From NCBI RefSeq assembly GCF_050847355.1, contig NZ_CP193755.1:1-64000 (forward strand): a stretch of 64,000 nt of DNA. Reading direction: 5' to 3'. Under the pieces are notes generated by a model, which was not told the origin of the DNA, ran no database searches, and saw only the letters and a program-made list of their open reading frames with translations. Below, piece by piece: positions 46,038 through 55,793 of this stretch. The position numbers and the translations under genes were made by a program. This DNA is from Limimaricola sp027213785 (GTDB lineage Bacteria; Pseudomonadota; Alphaproteobacteria; Rhodobacterales; Rhodobacteraceae). Positions within the stretch are counted from its first letter, which is position 1. Every line of letters begins with the position of its first letter.

Positions 46038-46096
46038 GGCCGTGCCTCCTGTTACGGATGCACGGCCAACGGCCCGACGATAGGGATGTTCCCGCC

Positions 46097-46897
46097 TCAG
46101 GCGGTCGCGCGGCGCACCGGTTGCTGCCCGCCTTGGGCCCGCGCCTGCGCCGCGGCCTGCGACAGCATGCGCAATTCGGCCTGATTGCGGCCGATCCGCA
46201 TACGCAGCGCCTCTGGCAACTCTTCGGGTGTCTTGCCCTGCGCCTGCGCGGCCAGTTCGCGTGTCTGCGCCATCAGCGCCGTGGCGCGCATCTCGCGGTT
46301 GGCCTTGGAGCGGGCAGGAACGAGGAACAGCGGCGTCAGCGTCTTCAATTCGGGCTTTTCGGCCACCAGCGCGTCATAGCCCTCTTGGTCCTTGATCGCC
46401 GTGATCTCGTGGTGAAAGCCGACCTGGCCGGGCAGCAGCAGATAGGCCTGCAGGTTGCGGCTGGCATTGCGCAGCCGCAGCACCGAATGCTCCACATGCA
46501 TCTTGAGCGCGTAGGAGGCCACCGGCTTGAGCGGGTCGAACTCCTTGGGCAGGGTCTTTTGCGGCATCCCCAGAAGTCGCGCCATCGCCTTGAGCACGTC
46601 GAGGGTCGATTTCACGCCAAGCGCCTTCAGGAACCGCTCGCCGGAGGTTTTCGACGCGCTCTCGTTCTTCTCGAGCACGTCGCCGCGGGCCACGTAGAAG
46701 GAGATGCCGTTGGCAAGCGGGATCGCTCCGGTCTGGGTCACCGGGCCGGTGAACTTGCCCTCTTGCGCCCCTGCGTCCCAGGCGTAGACGTCGCGCCAGA
46801 CCGCCTTGGCGATCACCGGGTCGGAAAGGATCGCCTCGCGCAGGCTCCCCTCCACCGCCGCCACCTCGAACTCGATCCCGTTGAGCTTGATCTGCAC
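46097..46897 (-). CDS. Conserved hypothetical protein upstream of the DUF2945 gene
   Basis: A 266-residue protein without signal peptide or membrane segment. The N-terminal third has short strands (MQIKLNGIEFEVAAVEG). The middle is rich in Lys/Leu helices (FLKALGVKSTLDVLKAMARLLGM, KMHVEHSVLRLRNASRNLQAYLLL). The last 60 residues form an Ala/Gln/Arg-rich helical tail (LMAQTRELAAQAQG, LRMLSQAAAQARAQGG). I do not recognise the family. GTG 46897 is supported by AGGGGAGAG just upstream. It lies 36 bases downstream of rlmN on the same strand and may be co-transcribed. Confidence 0.75.
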   Translation of the reverse strand: MQIKLNGIEFEVAAVEGSLREAILSDPVIAKAVWRDVYAWDAGAQEGKFTGPVTQTGAIPLANGISFYVARGDVLEKNESASKTSGERFLKALGVKSTLDVLKAMARLLGMPQKTLPKEFDPLKPVASYALKMHVEHSVLRLRNASRNLQAYLLLPGQVGFHHEITAIKDQEGYDALVAEKPELKTLTPLFLVPARSKANREMRATALMAQTRELAAQAQGKTPEELPEALRMRIGRNQAELRMLSQAAAQARAQGGQQPVRRATA

Positions 46898-46933
46898 TGC
46901 TCTCTCCCCTCGTGGCGCGGTGTGTCCGGCGCC

Positions 46934-48109
46934 TTATCCCTGAACTTCGGCCGCGATCTCGGCGCGGCTCTTGCGGGCGCGCTCGGTCGCGGATTTGAGC
47001 TGGCCGCAGGCGGCCATGATGTCCTCGCCGCGCGGCGTGCGGATCGGGCTGGCATAGCCCGCCTTGTAGATGATGTCGGCGAAGGCGCGGATCCGGTTGT
47101 TGGACGACCGCTCATAGGGGGAGCCGGGCCATTCGTTGAAGGGGATCAGGTTGATCTTGGCCGGGATGCCCTCGATCAGCTTCACCAGCCGCCGCGCATC
47201 CTCGTCGCTGTCGTTCACGTCCTTGAGCATCACGTATTCGAAGGTGATGCGCTCGGAGTTCGACAGCTTGGGATAGGCCCTGAGCGCCTCCAGGAGCTTC
47301 TCGATGTTCCACTTCTTGTTGATCGGCACCAGCTTGTCGCGCACCTCGTCGGTGGTGGCGTGGAAGCTGACCGCGAGCATGCAGCCGATCTCTTCGGCGG
47401 TGCGGGCGATCTCGGGCACGACGCCGGAGGTCGACAGCGTGATCCGGCGGCGTGACAGGGCGATGCCCTCGCCATCCATGGCGATCTTCATCGCGTCGCG
47501 CACGCCTTCGAAATTGTAGAGCGGCTCGCCCATGCCCATCAGCACGATGTTCGACAGAAGCCGCCGCTCCTCCTTGGGCACGCCGGGGCGCGGCCACTCG
47601 GCGAGGTCGTCGCGCACCAGCATCACCTGGCCGATGATCTCGCCGGGCGTCAGGTTGCGCACCAGCTTCTGGGTGCCGGTGTGGCAGAACGAGCAGGTCA
47701 GGGTGCAGCCCACCTGAGACGAGATGCACAGCGTGCCGCGCTCGTCCTCGGGGATGTAGACGGTCTCGACCTCGTGCCCCCCGGCGATCCGGACGAGGTA
47801 TTTGCGGGTGCCGTCGGTCGAAACCTGCTTGGAGACGATCTCGGGCAGGCCGATGGTGAAGTTGGCGGCCAGAAGCTCGCGATAGGGCTTGGCGAGGTTG
47901 GTCATCTCGTCGAAGCTGCGCACACCCCAGTGATAGATCCACTGCCAGATCTGGTTCACCCGCATCTTCGCCTGTTTCTCGGGCGTGCCCGCCGCGATCA
48001 GCGCGTCGCGCATCGTCTCGCGGCGCATGCCGACGAGGTTCGGCAGCCCTTCGGCGGCCTTGCGCGGGATGGTCATCACGTCCTGGGTGATCGGGGCGGT
48101 TGCGGTCAT
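46934..48109 (-). CDS. rlmN: Dual-specificity rRNA/tRNA adenine-C2 methyltransferase RlmN
   Basis: A radical-SAM enzyme methylating C2 of A2503 in 23S rRNA and A37 in some tRNAs. The 391-residue product has the cluster motif CX3CX2C at C135, C139 and C142 (VGCTLTCSFC), MGMGEPLYNFEGV, the SAM region STSGVVP, FHATTDEVRDKLVPINKKW, and the resolving-cysteine C-terminus with TPRGEDIMAACGQL. The N-terminal RNA-binding helical domain (VNQIWQWIYHWGVRSFDEM) is intact. Confidence 0.96.
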   Translation of the reverse strand: MTATAPITQDVMTIPRKAAEGLPNLVGMRRETMRDALIAAGTPEKQAKMRVNQIWQWIYHWGVRSFDEMTNLAKPYRELLAANFTIGLPEIVSKQVSTDGTRKYLVRIAGGHEVETVYIPEDERGTLCISSQVGCTLTCSFCHTGTQKLVRNLTPGEIIGQVMLVRDDLAEWPRPGVPKEERRLLSNIVLMGMGEPLYNFEGVRDAMKIAMDGEGIALSRRRITLSTSGVVPEIARTAEEIGCMLAVSFHATTDEVRDKLVPINKKWNIEKLLEALRAYPKLSNSERITFEYVMLKDVNDSDEDARRLVKLIEGIPAKINLIPFNEWPGSPYERSSNNRIRAFADIIYKAGYASPIRTPRGEDIMAACGQLKSATERARKSRAEIAAEVQG

Positions 48110-48151
48110 CGGGGTACCTCGGGGCCGGGGGTGCCCGGCTCATATGGGAAA

Positions 48152-48184
48152 GCGGGCCCGGTCATCAAGGAAAACCGGCCCCGC
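48152..48184 (-). terminator. Terminator after the IalB-like gene
   Basis: On the minus strand GCGGGGCCGGT and ACCGGGCCCGC pair over 11 positions with one internal mismatch, 11-base loop, followed by TTTCCC. It lies between the IalB-like gene stop and rlmN. Confidence 0.5.
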
Positions 48185-48220
48185 TTCTGTATAACATGCC
48201 ATGCCCCGGAGGGCGTGGAA

Positions 48221-48760
48221 TCAGCTGGTGCAGCGTTTCGCCGCCTCGTCCACCGCGGCGGTGAAGCCCAGGAGCGAGAAGGTGTCCTTGGTCTGGGTGC
48301 CGCGGCCCGACATGCCGGTCAGCGTCGCCTCGGCGCCGCGCTTCATCGCCGCGACGATGGCCGCGTCGTCCTGCGGCGTCGCGGGCCAGGCCCAGTCGCC
48401 CTCGGTGAAGAGCTGGAAGTCCTGCCCACCCACCTCGAGCGTCACGGTGGAGCCGGAGGCGAAGGGGTAACCACCGGTGAAGGTCACCTGCCCGTTCACG
48501 CCCTGCGCCGGACGGTAGAACACGAAGAGCAGCGTCTCGCCGCGATTGACGGTGACCGGCTGGCCATCCTTGGTATTGAGCTGGCTCTTGGGGGCCGAGA
48601 CGCCGAAGCACTCGACCGGATCGGTTTCCTGAAACACGCTCCAATCGGTTTCCGCGGCGACGCGGTTCGACGCCTCCTGCGCGACGGCGCTCGTGGCGGC
48701 GGCGGCGATGAGCGCACCTGCCGTCAGGGACCCGAACGCGCGGAAAAGTCGTGACATCAT
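48221..48760 (-). CDS. Invasion-associated locus B-family periplasmic protein
   Basis: A 179-residue exported protein. The signal peptide is LTAGALIAAAATSAVAQ. The mature part has DWSVFQETDPVECFGVSAPKS and a beta-rich core LLFVFYRPAQGVNGQVTFTGG, SGSTVTLEVGGQDFQLFTEGDWAW, then TLTGMSGRGTQTKDTFSLLGF and a C-terminal cysteine. This is the IalB fold; in most alphaproteobacteria it is a periplasmic protein of unclear role, not a virulence factor. ATG 48760 follows GGAGG at 7 bases. Confidence 0.85.
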   Translation of the reverse strand: MMSRLFRAFGSLTAGALIAAAATSAVAQEASNRVAAETDWSVFQETDPVECFGVSAPKSQLNTKDGQPVTVNRGETLLFVFYRPAQGVNGQVTFTGGYPFASGSTVTLEVGGQDFQLFTEGDWAWPATPQDDAAIVAAMKRGAEATLTGMSGRGTQTKDTFSLLGFTAAVDEAAKRCTS

Positions 48761-48984
48761 TTAGCAGCCTCCAGCTGTCTGGCCTCGTGGATGCCCCCGG
48801 CGCCTTTTCGACTGGAAGGGGCGGGTTCAACTCGATAGCCAGAGGCTTATCAAGATTCCCGTCCCGTGGGAAAGCCCCGCGCGGTCACATGTCTGCGCGG
48901 ATCTCCGCCCAAACAGGGGCGCGATCCTCCGTGACCGGAACCGTGGCGCATTTGTCACGGGGTGGCTCATGGCCGGAGGACCAG

Positions 48985-50022
48985 ATGCTTGGTACGGAAC
49001 CGATCGACCACGAAATCGAAAGCCCTGCACGGAACGACGCGGTTCTGGTGGAGGTCACGCGCGGCGACCGCGTCGAGAGCGTGCATCGCGGGCATGCGGT
49101 GATCTGCGACGCCGACGGCCGGGTGTCGTGGTCGCTGGGTGATCCGCAGGCGATCATCTATCCGCGCTCGTCGTGCAAGATGATCCAGGCGCTGCCGCTG
49201 ATCGAAAGCGGCGCGGCGGATGCGGCGGGGCTGGGTCCGCGCGAACTGGCGCTGGCCTGCGCCAGCCATCAGGGCGCGGCGATCCATTCCGGGCCGATCT
49301 CGGAATGGCTGGCGCGTCAGGGATTCGCGGATGAGGATTACCGCTGCGGCGCCGAGACGCCGCGCGACAAGCCGACCCGCGAGGCGCTGATCCGCGCCCA
49401 TGGCGCGCCCCGGCAGATTCACAACAACTGCTCCGGCAAACATGCGGGCTTTCTCACCCTGAACCGCCATCTCCGGGGCGGCCCGGATTACGAGCGGCCC
49501 GATCACCCGGTGCAGCAGGCGGTGCGCGCCGCCTTCGAGGAGGTGACCGGCGAACCGAGCCCGTTCTACGGCATCGATGGCTGCTCGGCGCCAAACTTCG
49601 CCACATCGATGACCGGGCTGGCACGTGCCATGGCGCGATTTTCCGCCGCGCGGCCCGGTGGCGATGCCCGCGAGCGCGCGATGGTGCGGCTGCGCGAGGC
49701 GATGGTCGCGCATCCCGAACTGGTGGCGGGCGAGGGCCGCGCCTGCACCGAGTTGATGCGCGCGATGGACGGCGTTGCGATCAAGACCGGGGCCGAGGGG
49801 GTCTTCGTGGCGATTCTCCCGGCGCAGCGGCTCGGGGTCGCGGTGAAGATCACCGACGGCACCACACGGGCCAGCGAATGCGCCATCGCGGCGCTGCTGG
49901 TACGGCTCGGCGTGCTCGATCCCGCGCATCCGGCCACGGTCAGGCGGATGCGGCCGATGCTCAGGAACTGGCGCGGCACCGAGGTCGGCGCGATCCGCCC
50001 GGCGCCCGCGCTGCTTGGCTGA
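48985..50022 (+). CDS. Asparaginase II-family (thermolabile) L-asparaginase
   Basis: A 345-residue protein of the Rhizobium-type asparaginase II family, unrelated to the classic bacterial enzymes and similar to beta-lactamase-fold proteins. Motifs: VLVEVTRGDRVESVHRGHAV, YPRSSCKMIQALPLIESGAA (Ser/Lys pair), ALACASHQGA, HNNCSGKHAGFL, FYGIDGCSAPNFA and IKTGAEGVFVAILPAQRLGVAVKI. These include the conserved cysteines that bind zinc in this family. It would hydrolyse asparagine to aspartate and ammonia. CGGAGGA lies 5 bases before ATG 48985. Confidence 0.93.
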   Translation: MLGTEPIDHEIESPARNDAVLVEVTRGDRVESVHRGHAVICDADGRVSWSLGDPQAIIYPRSSCKMIQALPLIESGAADAAGLGPRELALACASHQGAAIHSGPISEWLARQGFADEDYRCGAETPRDKPTREALIRAHGAPRQIHNNCSGKHAGFLTLNRHLRGGPDYERPDHPVQQAVRAAFEEVTGEPSPFYGIDGCSAPNFATSMTGLARAMARFSAARPGGDARERAMVRLREAMVAHPELVAGEGRACTELMRAMDGVAIKTGAEGVFVAILPAQRLGVAVKITDGTTRASECAIAALLVRLGVLDPAHPATVRRMRPMLRNWRGTEVGAIRPAPALLG

Positions 50023-50061
50023 GCCAGAGCGCCCGGCGACAGCCCGAAGGGCCATCGCCGG

Positions 50062-50095
50062 CAACTTTGTTCCGGAAATACGCAAATCCCGGCGG
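50062..50095 (-). repeat. Intergenic repeat motif, copy 5
   Basis: On the minus strand CCGGGATTTGCGTATTTC then CGGAACAAAGTTG. It lies between two convergent genes (asparaginase and the YCII-domain gene) and has the same AACAAAG tail as copy 1 beside recF. Confidence 0.7.
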
Positions 50096-50144
50096 TCGTA
50101 CCGCGCGCGGCCGGCCCCGTACAGCGCCGGGCCGGCCGCAAGGC

Positions 50145-50471
50145 TCACATCTGCATCGCCTCGCAGACCTCGATGCTGCCGCCGTCGAGCACCATCGGGC
50201 AATCCTTTGCCATCGCGATCGCCTCGTCGATATCGGTGGCATTGACCAGCGTGTAGCCGAAGACCGGGTTCGGTCCGCCGTCATGGGCAACGCCGTCACG
50301 GCTGACCGTGTGCGATTTCCCGGCCGGCGCGCCCTCGTCGGCGATATGGTCGCGGATGCCGTCCATCCAGCTTTGCCAGCGTGCCATCTCAGCGTTGCGG
50401 GCCTCTTCCGTCTCTGGCTGCCGCATGTCGCTGCCGCCGTGATAGATATACATGAAACGCTTGTCGGCCAT
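50145..50471 (-). CDS. YCII-domain protein
   Basis: A 108-residue dimeric alpha/beta-barrel (YCII) protein: KRFMYIYHGG, WQSWMDGIRDHIADEGAPAG, GYTLVNATDIDEAIAMAKDCPMVLDGGSIEVCE. The fold is the same as in muconolactone isomerase-like and DGPF-domain proteins, often encoded near ECF sigma factors. The enzymatic role is unknown. ATG 50471 has GGGGGAAG at about 9 bases; ATG 50477 is too close to the Shine-Dalgarno. Confidence 0.88.
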   Translation of the reverse strand: MADKRFMYIYHGGSDMRQPETEEARNAEMARWQSWMDGIRDHIADEGAPAGKSHTVSRDGVAHDGGPNPVFGYTLVNATDIDEAIAMAKDCPMVLDGGSIEVCEAMQM

Positions 50472-50614
50472 GGCCATCTTCCCCCTTGTGGTGGCTGCTG
50501 CCCGCCGGTTTCGACGCCCGATCCTGCCTTGCCCCCCAGTCTCCGACGAGACGGCGATTCGAGCAAGATCAAAACGTGAACTTTGGTTGTGCGCCCGAGC
50601 GGAGAACCGTGCCC

Positions 50615-51487
50615 TCAGGCAGAGAACTCGGCGCGGCGATAACCCTGGATATAAAGCAGCGCCGTCAGGTCGCCGTGGTTCACCCGGACCTCGCATTGCT
50701 CGGCCACCACCGGCTTGGCGTGCAGCGCCACCCCGGTCCCGGCGAGGCCGAGCATGCCGAGATCGTTGGCCCCGTCACCCACGGCGATGACGTCATCGGG
50801 CGTGATGCCGAGCCGCGCGGTGATCTCGTGCAGCGCCTGCACCTTGGCCTCGCGCCCGAGAATCGGACGGGCCACGTCGCCGGTGAGCTTGCCGCCCGTG
50901 GCAAGCAGCGTGTTGGCGCGATGCTCGTGAAAGCCCAGCGCCTCGGCCACCACCTCGGTAAAGGCCGTGAAGCCGCCGGAGACCAGCGCCGCGTGGCCGC
51001 CATGGGCCTTCATCGTCGCGATCAGCTCGCGGCCGCCGGGCATATGGGTGATGCGGCTTTCCAGCACCCGGGCGATCACCGCCTCGTCGAGATCCTTGAG
51101 CAGGCCCACGCGCTCGATCAGCGCGCCCTTGAAATCGAGCTCGCCATTCATCGCCCGCTTGGTGATCTCGGCCACGCGTTCGCCGACGCCGGCCTCGGCG
51201 GCCAGCTCATCGATGCATTCCTGCTGGATCATCGTGCTGTCCATGTCGGCGAGCAGCATCTTCTTGCGGCGGCCCTCGGTCTTCTGGATCACCAGATCGA
51301 CGCGCGCCTGCTGCAGATCGGCCCAGACGTCCCAGCGATTGTCCGGCATCGCCGGGAGACCGAACTCCGCCGCTTCGCCGGGCGACAACCAGTCGAGCGC
51401 GCTGCCGCCCCAGGCGCTGCGCAGGTTCTCGGCGAGAATCGTGTCGAGCCGGGTGCCGGGGGCGGAGAGGAGGAGCGCGGTGAACAT
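50615..51487 (-). CDS. serB: Phosphoserine phosphatase
   Basis: SerB catalyses the last step of serine synthesis. The 290-residue HAD enzyme has an N-terminal regulatory segment of about 75 residues, then the catalytic KKMLLADMDSTMIQQECIDE (nucleophile D81, acid D83), LVSGGFTAF (motif II), GREAKVQAL with the motif III lysine and VIAVGDGANDLGML (motif IV). It is divergent from serC and serA, so the three pathway genes share one locus. Confidence 0.96.
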   Translation of the reverse strand: MFTALLLSAPGTRLDTILAENLRSAWGGSALDWLSPGEAAEFGLPAMPDNRWDVWADLQQARVDLVIQKTEGRRKKMLLADMDSTMIQQECIDELAAEAGVGERVAEITKRAMNGELDFKGALIERVGLLKDLDEAVIARVLESRITHMPGGRELIATMKAHGGHAALVSGGFTAFTEVVAEALGFHEHRANTLLATGGKLTGDVARPILGREAKVQALHEITARLGITPDDVIAVGDGANDLGMLGLAGTGVALHAKPVVAEQCEVRVNHGDLTALLYIQGYRRAEFSA

Positions 51488-51574
51488 GGGGAAAAGTTTC
51501 CGATAGTGGCGCGGGACGGCCCGCTTGCGACGTTTGGCGCTGCCTTAACGGCAATTTCCCCGTTGTGAAAGCGC

Positions 51575-51640
51575 ATGAGGGGGCGTATCTGCGGCGGCGG
51601 GACACCTCTCCCCAACGAGAGGCGCTTATCTGCAAGGATA
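51575..51640 (+). promoter_or_regulatory. serC leader RNA candidate
   Basis: The mRNA leader directly before serC holds a stem CCTCTC/GAGAGG with CCCAAC loop (51605-51622). It is flanked by two copies of TATCTGC (51586-51592 and 51627-51633), and the second abuts the AAGGA ribosome binding site. Alphaproteobacteria are known to carry a conserved serC leader motif in this position; I judge this to be that element from location and layout, not from a covariance search. It could control serC-serA in response to serine supply. Confidence 0.55.
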
Positions 51641-51646
51641 CCAGCA

Positions 51647-52801
<1,155 letters not shown>

Positions 52802-52809
52802 TCCCCTTC

Positions 52810-52840
52810 GGGGGCGTGCTGACGCGCCCCCTTCTTCCCT
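52810..52840 (+). terminator. Hairpin between serC and serA
   Basis: GGGGGCG, 8-base loop, CGCCCCC followed by TTCTTCCCT: a 7-base-pair GC stem with a pyrimidine tail, directly after the serC stop. It may terminate part of the transcription and so set the serC to serA ratio. Confidence 0.5.
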
Positions 52841-52882
52841 ATTCCCCGGACGCCAGCCGTCCGACCGCCACAGGAGCATTCC

Positions 52883-54478
52883 ATGCCCAAGGTTCTCATC
52901 TCCGACGCCCTCTCCGACGCCGCCGTGCAGATTTTCCGCGATCGCGGCATCGAGGTCGATTTCCAGCCGAAGCTCGGCAAGGACAAGGAAAAGCTGGCCG
53001 AGATCATCGGCAACTACGACGGCCTCGCGATCCGTTCGGCCACCAAGGCCACCGAGAAGCTGATCGAGGCCGCGACCAACCTCAAGGTGATCGGCCGCGC
53101 CGGCATCGGCGTCGACAATGTCGACATCCCGGCGGCGTCGAAGAAGGGCATCATCGTGATGAACACGCCCTTCGGCAACTCGATCACCACCGCCGAGCAC
53201 GCGATCTCGATGCTGATGGCCGTCGCCCGCCAGATCCCCGAGGCCAACGCCTCGACCCATGCGGGCAAGTGGGAAAAGTCGCGCTTCATGGGCGTCGAGG
53301 TCACCGGCAAGACGCTGGGCGTGATCGGCGCCGGCAATATCGGCTCGATCGTGATCGACCGCGCGCATGGCCTCAAGATGAAGGTCGTGGCCTATGACCC
53401 CTTCCTGTCGGAAGAGCGCGCCACCGAGATCGGCGTCGAGAAGCTGGAACTGGACGAGCTGCTCAAGCGCGCCGACTTCATCACGCTGCATGTGCCGCTG
53501 ACCGATCAGACGAAGAACATCCTGTCCAAGGAAAACATCGCCAAGCTCAAGCCCGGCGTGCGCATCGTCAACTGCGCCCGCGGCGGTCTCGTCGACGAGG
53601 CGGCTCTGGCCGAGGCGATCACCGAAGGCCGCGTCGCCGGCGCTGCCTTCGACGTCTTCGCCGAGGAGCCGGCGACGAACTCGCCGCTGTTCAACCTGCC
53701 CAACGTCGTCGTTACCCCGCATCTGGGTGCCGCCACCACCGAGGCGCAGGAGAACGTGGCGCTGCAAGTGGCCGAGCAGATGTCGGACTATTTGCTGACC
53801 GGTGCCGTCACCAACGCGATCAACATGCCCTCGATCACCGCCGAGGAAGCGAAGATCATGGGCCCGTGGATCGGCCTGTCGGGCCATCTGGGCAACTTCA
53901 TCGGCCAGATGACCGATGAGCCGATCAAGGCGATCAACATCCTCTATGACGGCGTCGTCTCGGAGATGAACCTCGCGGCGCTGAACTCGGCGCTGGTCGC
54001 GGGCATCATGCGCAAGGTGAATCCGGACGTGAACATGGTCTCCGCCCCGGTGATCGCCAAGGAACGCGGCATCCAGATCTCGACCACCAAGCAGGACCAG
54101 TCCGGCACCTTCGAAGGCTACGTCAAGGTCACGGTCGTCACCGAAAAGCGCGAGCGCTCGGTCGCGGGCACGGTGTTCTCGGACGGCAAGCCGCGCTTCA
54201 TCCAGATCAAGGGCATCAACATCGACGCCGAGATCGGCCGCCACATGGTCTACACCACCAATCAGGACGTGCCGGGCATCATCGGCGTGCTGGGCACCAT
54301 GATGGGCGAGAACGGCGTCAACATCGCCAACTTCACCCTCGGCCGGAACCAGCGCGCGGGCGAGGCCATCGCCATCCTCTACGCCGACGAGGCGGTCTCC
54401 GAGGAGGTGCTGCAGAAGCTGCGCGACACCGGCAAGTTCCAGCAGGTAAAGGCGCTGACCTTCGACGTCGAGGAATAA
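52883..54478 (+). CDS. serA: D-3-phosphoglycerate dehydrogenase
   Basis: SerA oxidises 3-phosphoglycerate, the first step of serine synthesis. The 531-residue long form has a substrate-binding domain (VLISDALSDAAVQIF), the NAD domain with KTLGVIGAGNIGSIV, the catalytic Arg/Glu/His set (NCARGGLVDEAAL, PHLGAATTEAQENVA), an intervening ASB domain (SGHLGNFIGQMTDEP), and a C-terminal ACT domain (VPGIIGVLGTMMGENGVNIA). The ACT domain suggests feedback by serine. It follows serC by 81 bases. Confidence 0.96.
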   Translation: MPKVLISDALSDAAVQIFRDRGIEVDFQPKLGKDKEKLAEIIGNYDGLAIRSATKATEKLIEAATNLKVIGRAGIGVDNVDIPAASKKGIIVMNTPFGNSITTAEHAISMLMAVARQIPEANASTHAGKWEKSRFMGVEVTGKTLGVIGAGNIGSIVIDRAHGLKMKVVAYDPFLSEERATEIGVEKLELDELLKRADFITLHVPLTDQTKNILSKENIAKLKPGVRIVNCARGGLVDEAALAEAITEGRVAGAAFDVFAEEPATNSPLFNLPNVVVTPHLGAATTEAQENVALQVAEQMSDYLLTGAVTNAINMPSITAEEAKIMGPWIGLSGHLGNFIGQMTDEPIKAINILYDGVVSEMNLAALNSALVAGIMRKVNPDVNMVSAPVIAKERGIQISTTKQDQSGTFEGYVKVTVVTEKRERSVAGTVFSDGKPRFIQIKGINIDAEIGRHMVYTTNQDVPGIIGVLGTMMGENGVNIANFTLGRNQRAGEAIAILYADEAVSEEVLQKLRDTGKFQQVKALTFDVEE

Positions 54479-54505
54479 TCCGCCCGCGAGGGACGGGGGC
54501 AGGGG

Positions 54506-54538
54506 GGGGCTGCGGTTGCACGCCGCGGCCCCTTCGTC
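54506..54538 (+). terminator. Terminator after serA
   Basis: GGGGCTGCGG and CCGCGGCCCC pair over 10 positions (one G-U) around a 7-base loop, followed by TTCGTCGTTC. It lies 27 bases past the serA stop. Confidence 0.6.
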
Positions 54539-54558
54539 GTTCCCGACCCCTGTGTTCC

Positions 54559-54588
54559 GGATTGCGTATTTGAAGAAAGATGAAAGGG
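54559..54588 (+). repeat. Intergenic repeat motif, copy 6
   Basis: GGATTGCGTATTTGAAG then AAAGATGAAAGGGG, between serA and mnmH. It faces an inverted degenerate copy 16 bases further on, so the two can form an imperfect long hairpin. Confidence 0.7.
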
Positions 54589-54604
54589 GAGGCGCGCTTC
54601 TCGG

Positions 54605-54635
54605 TTCATCTGTCTCCAGATACGCAGATCCCGCC
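54605..54635 (-). repeat. Intergenic repeat motif, copy 7 (inverted)
   Basis: On the minus strand GGCGGGATCTGCGTATC then TGGAGACAGATGAA. It is the partner of copy 6, with compensating drift from the consensus. Confidence 0.6.
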
Positions 54636-54690
54636 CTCGCGGTCGGCGCGCCGCTTCCCGCCTGAACGCGAGGGCTGTAGAGAGACCCGC

Positions 54691-55743
54691 ATGAGCACCC
54701 GCTTCGACACCATCCCCGCCTTTCTCGATCACGGCTTCGACGACGTGATCGACGTGCGCAGCCCCGCCGAATTCGCCGAGGACCACGTGCCCGGCGCGAT
54801 CAGCCTGCCGGTGCTGTCCAACGCCGAGCGCGCCGAGGTCGGCACGATCTACAAGCAGGTCTCGCCCTTCGACGCGCGCAAGATCGGCGCGGCGATCGTG
54901 GCGCGCAACGCCGCCGCGCATATCGCGGGGCCGCTGGCGGACCGGGAATATCGCTGGAAGCCCTTGGTCTATTGTTGGCGCGGCGGGCAGCGGTCGAACT
55001 CCTTCGCCTCGATCCTGACCCAGATCGGCTGGCGCGCCGAGGTGGTCGAGGGCGGCTACCAGACATGGCGCAGGCTGGTGCATGATGCGCTCTACGAGAC
55101 GGCGTTGCCGCATCGTCTCGTGCTGCTCGACGGCTTCACCGGCACCGCCAAGACGGCGTTGCTGCCGCTGGTCGAGGCGCGGGGCGGGCAGGTGCTCGAC
55201 CTCGAGGGGCTGGCCAACCATCGCGGCTCGCTCCTCGGGGGCGATCCGGACGAGCAGCCCGCGCAGAAGGGTTTCGAGAGCGCGCTGGCGGCGCGTCTGG
55301 CCCGGCTCGACCCCGAACGCCCGGTGCTGGTCGAGGCCGAAAGCTCCAAGATCGGCCGCATCACCCTGCCGCCGTCGCTCTGGGCGCTGATGACCCGCGC
55401 GCCGCGCATCGAGATCACCGCGCCGATCGGGGCACGCGCCGAGTTCCTCGCGCGGCAATACGAGGATGTCAGCGCCGATCCCGCGCGGCTGTCGCATCTC
55501 CTCGACCAGCTGCGCGCGCATCGCGGTCACGCGGTGGTCGATGGCTGGCAGAAGCTTCTGGCCGAGGGCCGCATGGTCGAGCTGTCGGCGGCGCTGATGG
55601 TCGAGCATTACGACCCCGCCTATGCCCGCTCGCGCGCCGCGCATGCGCCGGTCTTCGCCGCCCATGTCGAGGCCGGGACGCTCGACGCCGAGGGGCTGAC
55701 ACGCGCGGCCGACGCGATCGCGGCGGCGATGCGCGACATTTGA
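54691..55743 (+). CDS. mnmH: tRNA 2-selenouridine synthase
   Basis: MnmH (SelU/YbbB) replaces sulfur by selenium in the wobble uridine of tRNAs for Lys, Glu and Gln, via geranylated intermediates. The 350-residue product has a rhodanese domain (DVIDVRSPAEFAEDHVPGA) with the active cysteine in LVYCWRGGQRSNSFA, then a P-loop domain with LDGFTGTAKTALL. AESSKIGRITLP and MVELSAALMVEHYDPAYARS follow, both strongly conserved. Its presence implies selenophosphate supply (SelD) elsewhere. ATG 54691 is 212 bases after serA. Confidence 0.94.
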   Translation: MSTRFDTIPAFLDHGFDDVIDVRSPAEFAEDHVPGAISLPVLSNAERAEVGTIYKQVSPFDARKIGAAIVARNAAAHIAGPLADREYRWKPLVYCWRGGQRSNSFASILTQIGWRAEVVEGGYQTWRRLVHDALYETALPHRLVLLDGFTGTAKTALLPLVEARGGQVLDLEGLANHRGSLLGGDPDEQPAQKGFESALAARLARLDPERPVLVEAESSKIGRITLPPSLWALMTRAPRIEITAPIGARAEFLARQYEDVSADPARLSHLLDQLRAHRGHAVVDGWQKLLAEGRMVELSAALMVEHYDPAYARSRAAHAPVFAAHVEAGTLDAEGLTRAADAIAAAMRDI

Positions 55744-55793
55744 CGCTGGGCGGCGGGGGGCTTACCTCGGATGAAAGACCGGAGGAAAAGCCC

